In this document: piece after piece, positions 37,570 through 45,928 of the stretch
Position numbering within the stretch: the first letter of the stretch is position 1
Layout: every line of letters begins with the position of its first letter
NCBI RefSeq assembly: GCF_016863115.1
Contig: NZ_BOOG01000029.1
Span: 34,724 to 98,723, forward strand
DNA: 64,000 nucleotides
DNA from: Sphaerimonospora thailandensis
GTDB lineage: Bacteria; Actinomycetota; Actinomycetes; Streptosporangiales; Streptosporangiaceae
Direction: 5' to 3'
Translations under genes and position numbers: made by a program
The notes under the pieces: model-generated
Seen by the model: the letters and a program-made list of their open reading frames with translations, nothing else
Told to the model about the DNA's origin: nothing
Database searches by the model: none

Positions 37570-40500
37570 GTGGCAGGTGGCTGGGTCTCCCGCTGGCCGT
37601 TGGTGCGGCAGCTGCGGGGAGAGGACGGCAGGCGGGAGGCGGCGCGCTCGGCGCGGACCGACGCGCTGCGGCCGCGGGTCGAGCGGGCCGACACGGTCGC
37701 CCGGTCGGTCTGCCCCTACTGCGCGGTCGGCTGCGGTCAGCTCGTCTACGTCGAGGACGGCAGGGTCACCCAGATCGAGGGCGATCCGGACTCGCCGATC
37801 TCCCGCGGCCGGCTCTGCCCCAAGGGCTCGGCGAGCAAGCAGCTCGTGACCCATTCCGGCCGCGCGACGCAGGTCCTCTACCGCCGGCCGTACGGCACGG
37901 GCTGGGAACCGCTCGACCTCGAGACGGCCATGGACATGATCGCCGACAGGGTGGTCCGCACCCGGCGGGAGACCTGGCAGCAGACGCGTGACGGCAGGAC
38001 GGTCAGGCGGACGACGGGCATCGCGCATCTGGGCGGGGCGACGCTCGACGTCGAGGAGAACTATCTGATCAAGAAGCTCTACACCGCCCTGGGCGCGGTC
38101 CAGGTCGAGAACCAGGCGCGCATTTGACACTCCTCCACCGTCCCCGGTCTGGGGACCAGCTTCGGGCGTGGCGGCGCGTCCACGTTCCAGCAGGACCTGG
38201 CGGAGTCCGACTGCATCGTCATCCAGGGCTCCAACATGGCCGAATGCCACCCGGTGGGGTTCCAGTGGGTGACGGAGGCCCGGCTGCGCGGTGCGAAGGT
38301 GTTCCACATCGATCCGAGGTTCAGCCGGACCAGCGCGTCCGTCGACCGCTACCTGCCGATCCGGGCCGGGTCCGACATCGTGCTGCTCGGGGCGCTGATC
38401 AACCACGTGCTCACGGGCGGGCTCGACTTCCGCGAGTACGTCCTCGCGTACACGAACGCGGCGACGATCATCAATGCGGAGTTCCGGGACACCGAGGACC
38501 TCGACGGCCTGTTCTCCGGCTACGACCCGGAGACGGGCAGGTACGACCCGTCCTCCTGGGCGTACGAAGGCGACGTGGGGCGGATGCGCATGTTGAGCGA
38601 GGGCGGTCTGGCCCACGCGGAGGCGGCCGGTTCCGACTCCTATGGCGCCCGCGGGGCCGGGGCGAGCGCCCGCCCGCCTGCGGACCCGACGCTGCGCCAC
38701 CCGCGCTGCGTCTACCAGATCCTCAGGCGGCATTTCTCCCGTTACACCGCTGACCTGGTCGAGGAGCTGTGCGGGATCTCCGCCGCACAGTTCGCCGAGC
38801 TGGCCGAGGCGATCACCGCCAACTCCGGCCGGGAGCGCACCACGGCCTGGGTGTACTCGGTGGGCTGGACCCAGCACACGACCGGGGTGCAGTTCATCCG
38901 CGCGGCCTCGATCCTGCAGCTCCTGCTGGGCAACATGGGCCGTCCGGGCGGCGGGATCCTGTCCCTGCGCGGCCACGCGAACATCCAGGGCTCCACGGAC
39001 GTCCCGACACTGTTCAACCTGCTGCCGGGGTACATCGCGATGCCGCACGCCCACCGGCACGACGACCTGGACGACTACATCCGCGGGGAGGGCGCCGACA
39101 CCGGCTTCTGGGGGAACCGGCGCGCCTACGTGGTCAGCCTGCTGAAGGCGTGGTGGGGCGACGCGGCGACAGAGGAGAACGACTTCTGCTTCGACCACCT
39201 GCCGCGGCTCACCGGCGACCACGGGCACTACGCGACCGTGATGGGCCAGATCGACGGCACGGTCAAGGGCTACTTCGTCATCGGTGAGAACCCGGCGGTC
39301 GGATCGGCGAACGGCAGGGCGCAGCGCCTCGGTCTGGCCAACCTCGACTGGCTGGTCGTACGGGACCTCACCCTGGTGGAGACCGCGACGTTCTGGCAGG
39401 ACGCCCCGGAGATCGAGACCGGGGGGCCGCACCCCGGCGAGATCGGCACCGAGGTGTTCTTCCTGCCCGCCGCGAGCCACGTGGAGAAGGAGGGCACGTT
39501 CACCAACACCCAGCGGCTGCTGCAGTGGCGGGAGAAGGCGCTCGACCCGCCGGGCGACTGCCGCAGCGACCTGTGGTTCTTCTACCACCTGGGCAGGCGG
39601 ATCAGGGAGCGGCTGACCGACGACGAGATCGACCGGCCGGTGCGCGAGCTGACCTGGGACTACCCCGAGGAGGGGGCGCTTCGCGAGCCCTCGGCGCGGG
39701 CCGTGCTGCGCGAGATCGGCGGCATCGGGCCAGGCGGCCGGGCGCTCTCGCACATCAGGGAGCTGCGGCCGGACGGGTCGACGAGCTGCGGCTGCTGGAT
39801 CTACTGCGGGGTGTACGCCGATGAGGTGAACCAGGCCGCCCGGCGCAGGCCGGGGCGGGAGCAGTCGCGGGTCGCGCCGGAGTGGGGCTGGGCCTGGCCC
39901 GCCAACCGGCGCATCCTCTACAACCGGGCCTCCGCCGATCCGGAGGGCCGGCCGTGGAGCGAGCGCAAGCGGTACGTCTGGTGGGACGCGGACCGCGGTG
40001 TGTGGACCGGGGCCGACGTGCCGGACTTCGAGGAGGACAAACCGCCGGGCTACGAACCCCCGGAGGGGGCGAAGGCCGAGGCGGCGCTGCGCGGGACCGA
40101 CCCGTTCATCATGCAGTCGGACGGCAGGGGCTGGCTCTACGTGCCGTCCGGGCTGTCCGACGGGCCGCTGCCCGTGCACTACGAGCCGCACGAGTCGCCG
40201 GTGCGCAACACCTTGTACGGCACCCGGGCCAACCCCGCCCGGCGCGTCTTCCACCGGCGCGACAATCCGTACAACCCGCCGCTCTCGTCGCGGTTCCCGT
40301 ACGTGTTCACGACCAGCCGGCTCACCGAGCACCACACCTCCGGCGCGATGAGCCGGACCCTGCCGTATCTGACCGAGCTGCAGCCGGAGCCGTTCTGCGA
40401 GGTGTCGCCCGAGCTCGCCGCCGAGGTGGGGCTGGTCAACGGCGGCTGGGCGACGATCGTGACCGCGCGCGCCGCGATCGAGACGCGGGTGCTGGTGACC

Positions 40501-40767
40501 GAACGGGTCAGGCCGATCCGGCTGCGCGGTACAACCGAGCAACAGGCGACCGAGCAACAGGCGACCGTGCACCAGGTGGTCCTGCCCTACCACTGGGGGT
40601 ATCGCGGGCTGGCGACCGGCGACGTGGTCAACGATCTGATCCCGATCGTGCTCGACCCGAACGTGTTCATCCAGGAGAGCAAGGCCGGCACGTGCGATGT
40701 GCTGCCGGGCAGGCGGCCAACGGGCACGGCGCTGCTCGAACTCATCGAGAGGTATCGGCGTGGCTGA
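37570..40767 (+). CDS. fdhA: formate dehydrogenase large subunit, selenocysteine-containing (in-frame UGA)
   Basis: A 1065-residue molybdenum enzyme read through an in-frame TGA at 38125-38127, giving selenocysteine at residue 186. The context NQARI-U-HSSTVPGLGTSFG is that of known selenocysteine formate dehydrogenases. The frame is identical before and after the UGA and the protein is collinear with the family. An N-terminal [4Fe-4S] cluster is formed by Cys48, Cys51, Cys55 (CPYCAVGC) and Cys83 (RLCPKG). The molybdopterin-binding domain closes the protein (NPPLSSRFPYVFTTSRLTEH, GVSR-like ends absent). It oxidises formate to CO2 and probably passes electrons to the FdhB and membrane subunits encoded downstream. 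A conventional reading would wrongly call two ORFs (185 and 843 codons). Confidence 0.95.
38125..38156 (+). promoter_or_regulatory. bacterial SECIS element (UGA plus hairpin)
   Basis: The UGA at 38125-38127 is followed after 12 nt by a perfect hairpin: GTCCCC (38140-38145), loop GGTCT (38146-38150), GGGGAC (38151-38156). The E. coli fdhF SECIS has its upper stem-loop at 11 nt and a GGUCU-type loop that SelB binds. Position and loop both match. SelB charged with Sec-tRNA would dock here during translation. Confidence 0.9.
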
Positions 40768-40897
40768 GCGGATGACCCTTGCGCAAGGCCGAGGGGAGCC
40801 ACCTGACGCACAGATGGAACCCCTCGGCCCCCCCGCACGTCGGTCCGGAGAATCGACCAGGCCTGCGGATGTCGCCCGGTGCGTCTACCATCGACTC

Positions 40898-41200
40898 ATG
40901 GCGAACACCATGGAGGAACGCTTGACCTACCTGGAGTCGCGGGTTGCCGTGCTGGCGGCCGAGGCCGAGCGAACCGCGCGCCTGGAGGAAGAGGTTCGTA
41001 CACTGCGGGCCCGCCAGGACGCGATGGCCGGTGTAGCGATCTCTGAGACCTACCGCATCGTGCAGGAGACGCACGCCGATGTCCGGGACCTTCAGGCTAC
41101 CCAGGCACAGCAGAGCGAGATCCTCACCAAGCACACCGAGGTACTCGGCCGGATCCTGGAGCGACTCGACGCGATTGACGCCAGGCTGTCCCACCAGTAG
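40898..41200 (+). CDS. small coiled-coil protein
   Basis: A 100-residue protein made largely of heptad repeats (ERLTYLESRVAVLAAEAERTA, ARLEEEVRTLRARQ, EILTKHTEVLGRILERLDAI), predicted to be a coiled coil from end to end. No signal peptide or membrane span. Third codon positions are GC-rich, which supports it as a real gene. It sits alone between the formate dehydrogenase large subunit and FdhB genes, 130 bp after the former. Function unknown; an oligomerisation partner or an inserted orphan. Confidence 0.65.
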   Translation: MANTMEERLTYLESRVAVLAAEAERTARLEEEVRTLRARQDAMAGVAISETYRIVQETHADVRDLQATQAQQSEILTKHTEVLGRILERLDAIDARLSHQ

Positions 41201-41570
41201 GACGCGCCCCACGCCGGGCCGGAAAATCGGGCCGGCGATGGTTCCTCCACGACGGGGTACGGGCTGCGCCGACTGCTGGTTGGCCAGAAAGGCCTCCGCC
41301 TCGATGATCAACACGGAGATGTCATCCGGCTCGGGACTGATACTAACGTCGTTCATGGGTCCTCTCCTGGTTGATGCAGGTGGGGGATCAAGGCCCTGAG
41401 CAGGTGTTCGAGCACCGGCTTGGGGCCGTTCGCGTTGTCAGGGGAATTTGTCACCGAGTCCGTCACGACGGCCGTTGAAAGTTTTGTCCCGCTCCGACCC
41501 GGGCAGAGACGCCTCAGCGTTCTCCCAGGTCTGGGCAGAAACTCGGACACTCATCATTCGAGGGCTTCCC
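41201..41570 (-). other. gap with two coupled minus-strand short ORFs, doubtful
   Basis: The 370 bp between the coiled-coil gene and fdhB contain a minus-strand pair. A 33-codon ORF (GTG 41454 to TGA 41353) ends in CAACCAGGAGAGGACCCATG, which holds AGGAGAGG. An ATG at 41356 overlaps the stop (ATGA) and begins MNDVSISPEPDDISVLIIEA. The second frame runs on antisense to the coiled-coil gene as far as 40742, so only its first 50 codons are free. The ribosome site and coupling look real; the products match nothing I know. Otherwise the gap holds the fdhB promoter, not clearly visible. Confidence 0.3.
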
Positions 41571-42329
41571 GTGACGGACGTAGCACCACATAGGTACGGC
41601 TTCTTCACCGACACGAGCATCTGCATCGGGTGCAAGGCGTGCGAGGTGGCGTGCAAGGAGTGGAACGAGGTGCCCGACGACGGTTTCGTCTTCCTGGCCA
41701 CCTCCTACGACAACACCGGGTCGCTCGGCGCGGACACCTGGCGGCACGTGGCGTTCGTCGAGCAGGACGGCCGGTGGCTGATGTCGTCCGACGTGTGCAA
41801 GCACTGCACGCATGCGGCCTGCCTGGACGTCTGTCCCACGGGCGCGCTGTTCCGCACCGAGTTCGACACGGTCGTCGTCCAGCCCGACGTCTGCAACGGC
41901 TGCGGCTACTGCGTCCCGGCCTGCCCGTACGGAGTCATCGACCGCCGGCGGGGGGACGGCCGGGCGTGGAAGTGCACGCTCTGCTACGACCGGCTGCGCG
42001 GCGGGCTGGAGCCGGCCTGCGCCAAGGCGTGCCCGACCGAGTCGATCCAGTTCGGGCCGCTGGACGAGTTGCGCGAGCGCGCCGAGGAGCGGGTCGGGCG
42101 ACTGCGCGCCGACGGCGTGACCGAGGCCCGGCTGTACGGCGAGAGCACCGGCGACGGCGTCGGCGGAACCGGTGCGTTCTTCCTGCTGCTGGACGCGCCC
42201 GAGACGTACGGCCTGCCGCCGGATCCGGTGGTGACCACGCGGGACCTGCCCGCCATGTGGCGGTGGGCCGGCGGCGCAGCACTCGCCCTGGCCGCGGGCG
42301 TGGCCGCCTGCTTCCTGAGGAGGAACTGA
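41571..42329 (+). CDS. fdhB: formate dehydrogenase iron-sulphur subunit
   Basis: A 252-residue ferredoxin-type subunit with four cysteine clusters: CIGCKACEVACKEW, CKHCTHAACLDVC, CNGCGYCVPACPYG and a split CTLCYDRL...CAKAC. Together they bind four [4Fe-4S] clusters, as in FdnH/HybA-type subunits. A C-terminal helix (WAGGAALALAAGVAACFL) could anchor it in the membrane. The GTG at 41571 (MTDVAPHRYGFFTDTS) is preferred; GAGGG lies 7 nt upstream. It relays electrons from FdhA to the membrane subunit, whose gene follows after one base. Confidence 0.92.
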   Translation: MTDVAPHRYGFFTDTSICIGCKACEVACKEWNEVPDDGFVFLATSYDNTGSLGADTWRHVAFVEQDGRWLMSSDVCKHCTHAACLDVCPTGALFRTEFDTVVVQPDVCNGCGYCVPACPYGVIDRRRGDGRAWKCTLCYDRLRGGLEPACAKACPTESIQFGPLDELRERAEERVGRLRADGVTEARLYGESTGDGVGGTGAFFLLLDAPETYGLPPDPVVTTRDLPAMWRWAGGAALALAAGVAACFLRRN

Positions 42330-42330
42330 C

Positions 42331-43245
42331 GTGCCGAAGCGGCGGGACGAGACGGTGCCGGAGGCCGAGTTCCGGTCCTACTACGGCCGGCCGGTCATCA
42401 AGGCGCCCGTCTGGCACGAGCCGCACATGCCGGTCTATCTCTATCTGGGCGGCATGTCGGGGGCGGCCTCGGTGATGGCCGCCGTGGCACGCGTCACCGG
42501 GCACGACCGGCTCGCGCTCGCCGCGCGGGTGGCCGCCGCCGCCGGGGCGGGTGTGGGATCCGTCCTCCTCATCACCGAGCTGGGCAGGCCGGAGCGCTTC
42601 CTCAACATGCTGAGGTTGTTCAAACCGACCTCGCCGATGAGCGTCGGCTCCTGGACGCTGGCCGCGCACGGCGGCCTGACGGCGATCGGCGCCGCCTGCG
42701 CCGTGACCGGCGTCCTGCCGGCTGTCGGGCGCGCGGCGACCGCGGGCGGCGCGGTGACCGGGCCCGTGATGGCGACCTACACCGCCGTGCTCCTGGCCGA
42801 CACCGCGGTGCCGGCCTGGCACGAGGCCCTGTGCGAACTGCCGTTCCTGTTCGCGGGAAGCGCGCTCGCCTCGGCGGGCGCGGCCCTCATGCTGACCACC
42901 CCCCGGGCCGAGGCCGGGCCCGCCCGCGTCGCCGCCGTCGCGGGCGCCGCCGCCGAGACGGCCGCGGGCATGCTGATGGAACGCCGTCTCGGCCTGGTCG
43001 GCGAGCCGTACCGGCTGGGCAGGGCGGGCAGGCTGATGAAGGCGTCCCGGGCGTTGACCCTCGCCGGCGGTCTGCTCGCCGCGGTGGCCGGGCGCAGCCG
43101 GGCGCTCACCGCGCTGTCCGGACTCGCCATCACGGCCGGCGCGCTGTGCACCCGGTTCGGCGTGCTCGAAGCCGGACGCGGCTCCGCCGCCGACCCGAAG
43201 TACACGGTCGTCCCGCAGCGGCGGCGCGTGGCGGCGGGAGATTGA
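42331..43245 (+). CDS. NrfD/PsrC-type membrane subunit of formate dehydrogenase
   Basis: A 304-residue integral membrane protein with an N-terminal soluble stretch (SYYGRPVIKAPVWHEPHMPVY) and about eight hydrophobic helices rich in Ala and Gly. It resembles NrfD/PsrC quinone-binding anchor subunits. It begins 1 nt after the fdhB stop, clearly in the same transcript. It probably passes electrons to menaquinone. No cytochrome b-type histidine pattern is seen. Confidence 0.85.
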   Translation: MPKRRDETVPEAEFRSYYGRPVIKAPVWHEPHMPVYLYLGGMSGAASVMAAVARVTGHDRLALAARVAAAAGAGVGSVLLITELGRPERFLNMLRLFKPTSPMSVGSWTLAAHGGLTAIGAACAVTGVLPAVGRAATAGGAVTGPVMATYTAVLLADTAVPAWHEALCELPFLFAGSALASAGAALMLTTPRAEAGPARVAAVAGAAAETAAGMLMERRLGLVGEPYRLGRAGRLMKASRALTLAGGLLAAVAGRSRALTALSGLAITAGALCTRFGVLEAGRGSAADPKYTVVPQRRRVAAGD

Positions 43246-43275
43246 TCCCAGGCCGGCCCCCTTCAGGTCAGTCCT

Positions 43276-44361
43276 TCAGATCAGCCGCAGCGCAGCGGAC
43301 TCTCTCGGGACGAGCTCGCCGACGACCGGCGCGCCGGGGATCTCCCCCGCGACGAGCAGGCCGCCGGAAGTCTGGGCGTCGGCCAGCAGGAGCAGATCCT
43401 CCTCGCCGAACCGGCTCGCGTCGAGGTGGGGCGCCACCCAGGCCAGGTTGCGGCGGGTGCCGCCACTGACGTGGCCGTCGCGCACCGCCTCGCGGGCCCC
43501 CTCCAGGTACGGCACGGCCGCGACGTCGACCAGCGCGGTGACCCCGCTCGCCCTGGCCAGTTTGTACAGGTGGCCGAGCAGGCCGAACCCGGTCACGTCG
43601 GTGGCGCACCGGGCCCCGGCGGCCAGGGCCGCCAGCGACGCGTCCCGGTTCAGGGTCGTCATCGCCTCGATCGCCTGGGGGAACACCTCGCCGGTCGCCT
43701 TGTGCCTGGTGTTCAGGACGCCGACGCCGAGCGGCTTGGTGAGCGAGATCGGCATCCCCGGCCGGCCCTCGTCGATGCGCAGCAGCCGCTCGGGATCGGC
43801 CAGGCCGGTGACCGCCATGCCGTACATCGGCTCGGGGCCGTCGACGCTGTGGCCGCCCGCCACGTGGCACCCGGCGATTCGGGCGACGTCGAGACCGCCG
43901 CGCAGCACCGCGCGGGCGAGGTCCGTCGGGAGCGTCTGACGTGGCCAGGCGAGCAGGTTCACCGCCACGACGGGTGTGCCGCCGACGGCGTACACGTCCG
44001 ACAGCGCGTTGGTCGCGGCGATCCGCCCCCAGTCGTACGGATCGTCCACCACGGGGGTGAAGAAGTCGGCGGTCGCGACGATCGCCCGGCCGCCTTCGAC
44101 ACGGACCACCGCCGCGTCGTCTCCGTCGTCGAGCCCGATGACCAGCTCGCCGTTCGGCGAAGGCGGCGTGAGCCCGTCCGAGGAGGGCCGGGCCGCGAGC
44201 CGAGACGGCCGGGAGGACCCAGGCCCGTGGGGATCCGCCGGTTGCGGTGCGAGCAGGTCGGCCACGATGCTCTCCAGCTCGCCTGGCGGGATCTTGCAGG
44301 CGCACCCGCCTCCGCGCGCATGCCGGGTCAGCCGCGTCGTGTCCCTCTCCGTCGCCGTCAT
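43276..44361 (-). CDS. selD: selenophosphate synthetase (selenide, water dikinase)
   Basis: A 361-residue SelD that makes selenophosphate from selenide and ATP, the selenium donor for SelA. The catalytic region GGGCACKIPP carries Cys20, Cys22 and Lys23, corresponding to Cys17 and Lys20 of E. coli. It is the cysteine form, not itself a selenoprotein. Other motifs are GLDDGDDAAV, DFFTPVVDDPYDWGRIAATN and the ending ADAQTSGGLL. The ATG at 44361 is chosen; open frame extends to 44421. It is convergent with the formate dehydrogenase operon and divergent from selC-selA-selB. Confidence 0.95.
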   Translation of the reverse strand: MTATERDTTRLTRHARGGGCACKIPPGELESIVADLLAPQPADPHGPGSSRPSRLAARPSSDGLTPPSPNGELVIGLDDGDDAAVVRVEGGRAIVATADFFTPVVDDPYDWGRIAATNALSDVYAVGGTPVVAVNLLAWPRQTLPTDLARAVLRGGLDVARIAGCHVAGGHSVDGPEPMYGMAVTGLADPERLLRIDEGRPGMPISLTKPLGVGVLNTRHKATGEVFPQAIEAMTTLNRDASLAALAAGARCATDVTGFGLLGHLYKLARASGVTALVDVAAVPYLEGAREAVRDGHVSGGTRRNLAWVAPHLDASRFGEEDLLLLADAQTSGGLLVAGEIPGAPVVGELVPRESAALRLI

Positions 44362-44529
44362 CGTCTCTCCGATCCGCCGCGCCCGTGGGAGGTGGGTTCC
44401 CAGCCCGAATATCCCTCGCACAGCACGCCGCGTACGACGCGCCGCGCCGGGCGGTGCCGTGACCTGGCCAACCGGCTCCGGTTAGATTTCCACGCGGAGT
44501 TCCGGTTCTCCTGGACGTCCGCTGCTCTT

Positions 44530-44622
44530 GGAGGTGTCTGGGCGCCTGGTGGCCCCCGCGGTCTTCAAAACCGACGAGGCCGAGGCTCTCGGCCTGGCGG
44601 GTTCGATTCCCGTCCACCTCCG
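44530..44622 (+). tRNA. selC: tRNA-Sec (anticodon UCA)
   Basis: A 93-nt tRNA with anticodon TCA at 44565-44567 in the loop CTTCAAA. The acceptor GGAGGTG (44530-44536) pairs with CACCTCC (44615-44621), discriminator G at 44622, no encoded CCA. The T-arm (loop TTCGATT, 44602-44608) has six pairs, so acceptor plus T-stem total 13 bp, the selenocysteine hallmark. The long variable arm GGCCGAG/CTCGGCC (44578-44584 with 44588-44594) has 7 bp. The D-stem is GGGC/GCCC. It lies just upstream of selA on the same strand. Confidence 0.96.
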
Positions 44623-44623
44623 C

Positions 44624-45928
44624 GTGGATCCACGAAGGCGGGTGCCGCGCACCGACGCCGTCCTGGCCGATGCCCGGCTGGCCGCCCTGACGGAGCGGCT
44701 CGGCCGCGCGGTGGTCAAGGACGCCGTCGCGCGCGCCCAGCAGCGGGTACGGCAGGGCGAGATCGGCCCGGAGTGTGTGACGGACGCCGCCCTGGCCGTG
44801 CTGCCGCCGCATCCCACGAGCCTCCGGCCGGTGATCAACATGACCGGTGTGCTGCTGCACACCAACCTGGGCCGGGCGCCGCTGTCCCCGGCCGCCGTCG
44901 AGGCGGTCACGGCCGCCGCCGGGGCGACCGACGTGGAGTTCGACCTGACGGGCGGGGCGCGGGCGCGCAGGGGACGCGGCGCGCTCGAGTCCCTCGCCCG
45001 GGCGGTGCCGGCCGCCGAGGACGTGCACGTCGTCAACAACAACGCGGCCGCTCTCGTGCTGGCGGCCACCGCGCTCGCCGCCGGACGGGAGATCGTGATC
45101 AGCCGCGGCGAAATGGTGGAGATCGGGGACGGGTTCCGGATCCCCGACCTGCTGGTTTCCACCGGTGCCCGGCTGCGCGAGGTGGGCGCGACCAACCGCA
45201 CCACGCTCGACGACTACCGGGCGGCCATCGGACCGCGGACCGGGTTCGTGCTCAAGGTCCACCCGTCGAACTTCCAGGTCGCGGGCTTCACCGGCTCGGT
45301 CGAGGTGGCGGAGCTGACCGGGCTCGGCGTGCCCGTGATCGCGGACATCGGGTCGGGCCTGCTGCGACGCGAGCCGCTGCTGCCCGGCGAGCCTGATGCC
45401 GCGAGCACGCTCGCCGCCGGCGCCGACCTGGTGACGGCCAGTGGCGACAAGTTGCTCGGCGGGCCCCAGGCCGGCCTGCTGCTCGGCCGCCGCGGCCTCG
45501 TCGACCGGCTCAGGCGCCACCCGCTGGCCAGGGCGCTGCGGGTGGACAAGCTGACGCTGGCCGCACTGGAGGCCACGCTGCGCGGCCCCGAGACCCCCGT
45601 GCACCGGGCGCTGCACGCCGAACCGGCCGTCCTCGCCCGGCGGGCCGCCGCCCTGGCGGAGGCGCTGCACCGGGCGGGGATCGAGGCGAGAGCCGTACCG
45701 GCCGAGGCGACCGTGGGCGGCGGAGCGGCACCGGGCGTGAGATTGCCGAGCGCGGCGGTCAGCCTGCCCGAGCGGCTCGCCGTGCCGCTGCGGACGGGCG
45801 ATCCGCCGGTCGTCGGCCGGTTCGAGGGTGGCCGGCTGCTGCTCGACCTGCGCATGGTCGCCCCGGCCCGCGACGGCGAGGTGCTGACGGCCGTCCTCGC
45901 GGCGGCCGGCGGACGCGGGCGGCCCTGA
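44624..45928 (+). CDS. selA: L-seryl-tRNA(Sec) selenium transferase
   Basis: A 434-residue PLP enzyme that converts Ser-tRNA(Sec) to Sec-tRNA(Sec). Motifs are INMTGVLLHTNLGRAPLS, HVVNNNAAALVLA and the PLP-lysine region SGDKLLGGPQAG (Lys276). The open frame runs upstream through the tRNA gene, so the true start must be downstream of it. GTG 44624 (MDPRRRVPRTDAVLAD) fits the family, but it starts only 1 nt after the tRNA end and has no ribosome site other than the tRNA acceptor stem. GTG 44642 with GAAGG upstream is the alternative. The stop overlaps the selB ATG (TGATG). Confidence 0.93.
   Translation: MDPRRRVPRTDAVLADARLAALTERLGRAVVKDAVARAQQRVRQGEIGPECVTDAALAVLPPHPTSLRPVINMTGVLLHTNLGRAPLSPAAVEAVTAAAGATDVEFDLTGGARARRGRGALESLARAVPAAEDVHVVNNNAAALVLAATALAAGREIVISRGEMVEIGDGFRIPDLLVSTGARLREVGATNRTTLDDYRAAIGPRTGFVLKVHPSNFQVAGFTGSVEVAELTGLGVPVIADIGSGLLRREPLLPGEPDAASTLAAGADLVTASGDKLLGGPQAGLLLGRRGLVDRLRRHPLARALRVDKLTLAALEATLRGPETPVHRALHAEPAVLARRAAALAEALHRAGIEARAVPAEATVGGGAAPGVRLPSAAVSLPERLAVPLRTGDPPVVGRFEGGRLLLDLRMVAPARDGEVLTAVLAAAGGRGRP

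Noticed and set aside
38128..38235. Separate second formate dehydrogenase gene starting at 38236
   Set aside because: Conserved sequence is continuous through the UGA in the same frame, so this is one gene with selenocysteine.
37492..40593. A 1033-codon open frame on the minus strand
   Set aside because: It is antisense to the formate dehydrogenase gene, shows no family motif, and consists mostly of Arg, Pro, Val and Gly.
44528..44623. selA open frame extended through the tRNA-Sec gene
   Set aside because: The tRNA fold with 13-bp acceptor/T stack, UCA anticodon and long variable arm is unmistakable, so the coding start must lie downstream.
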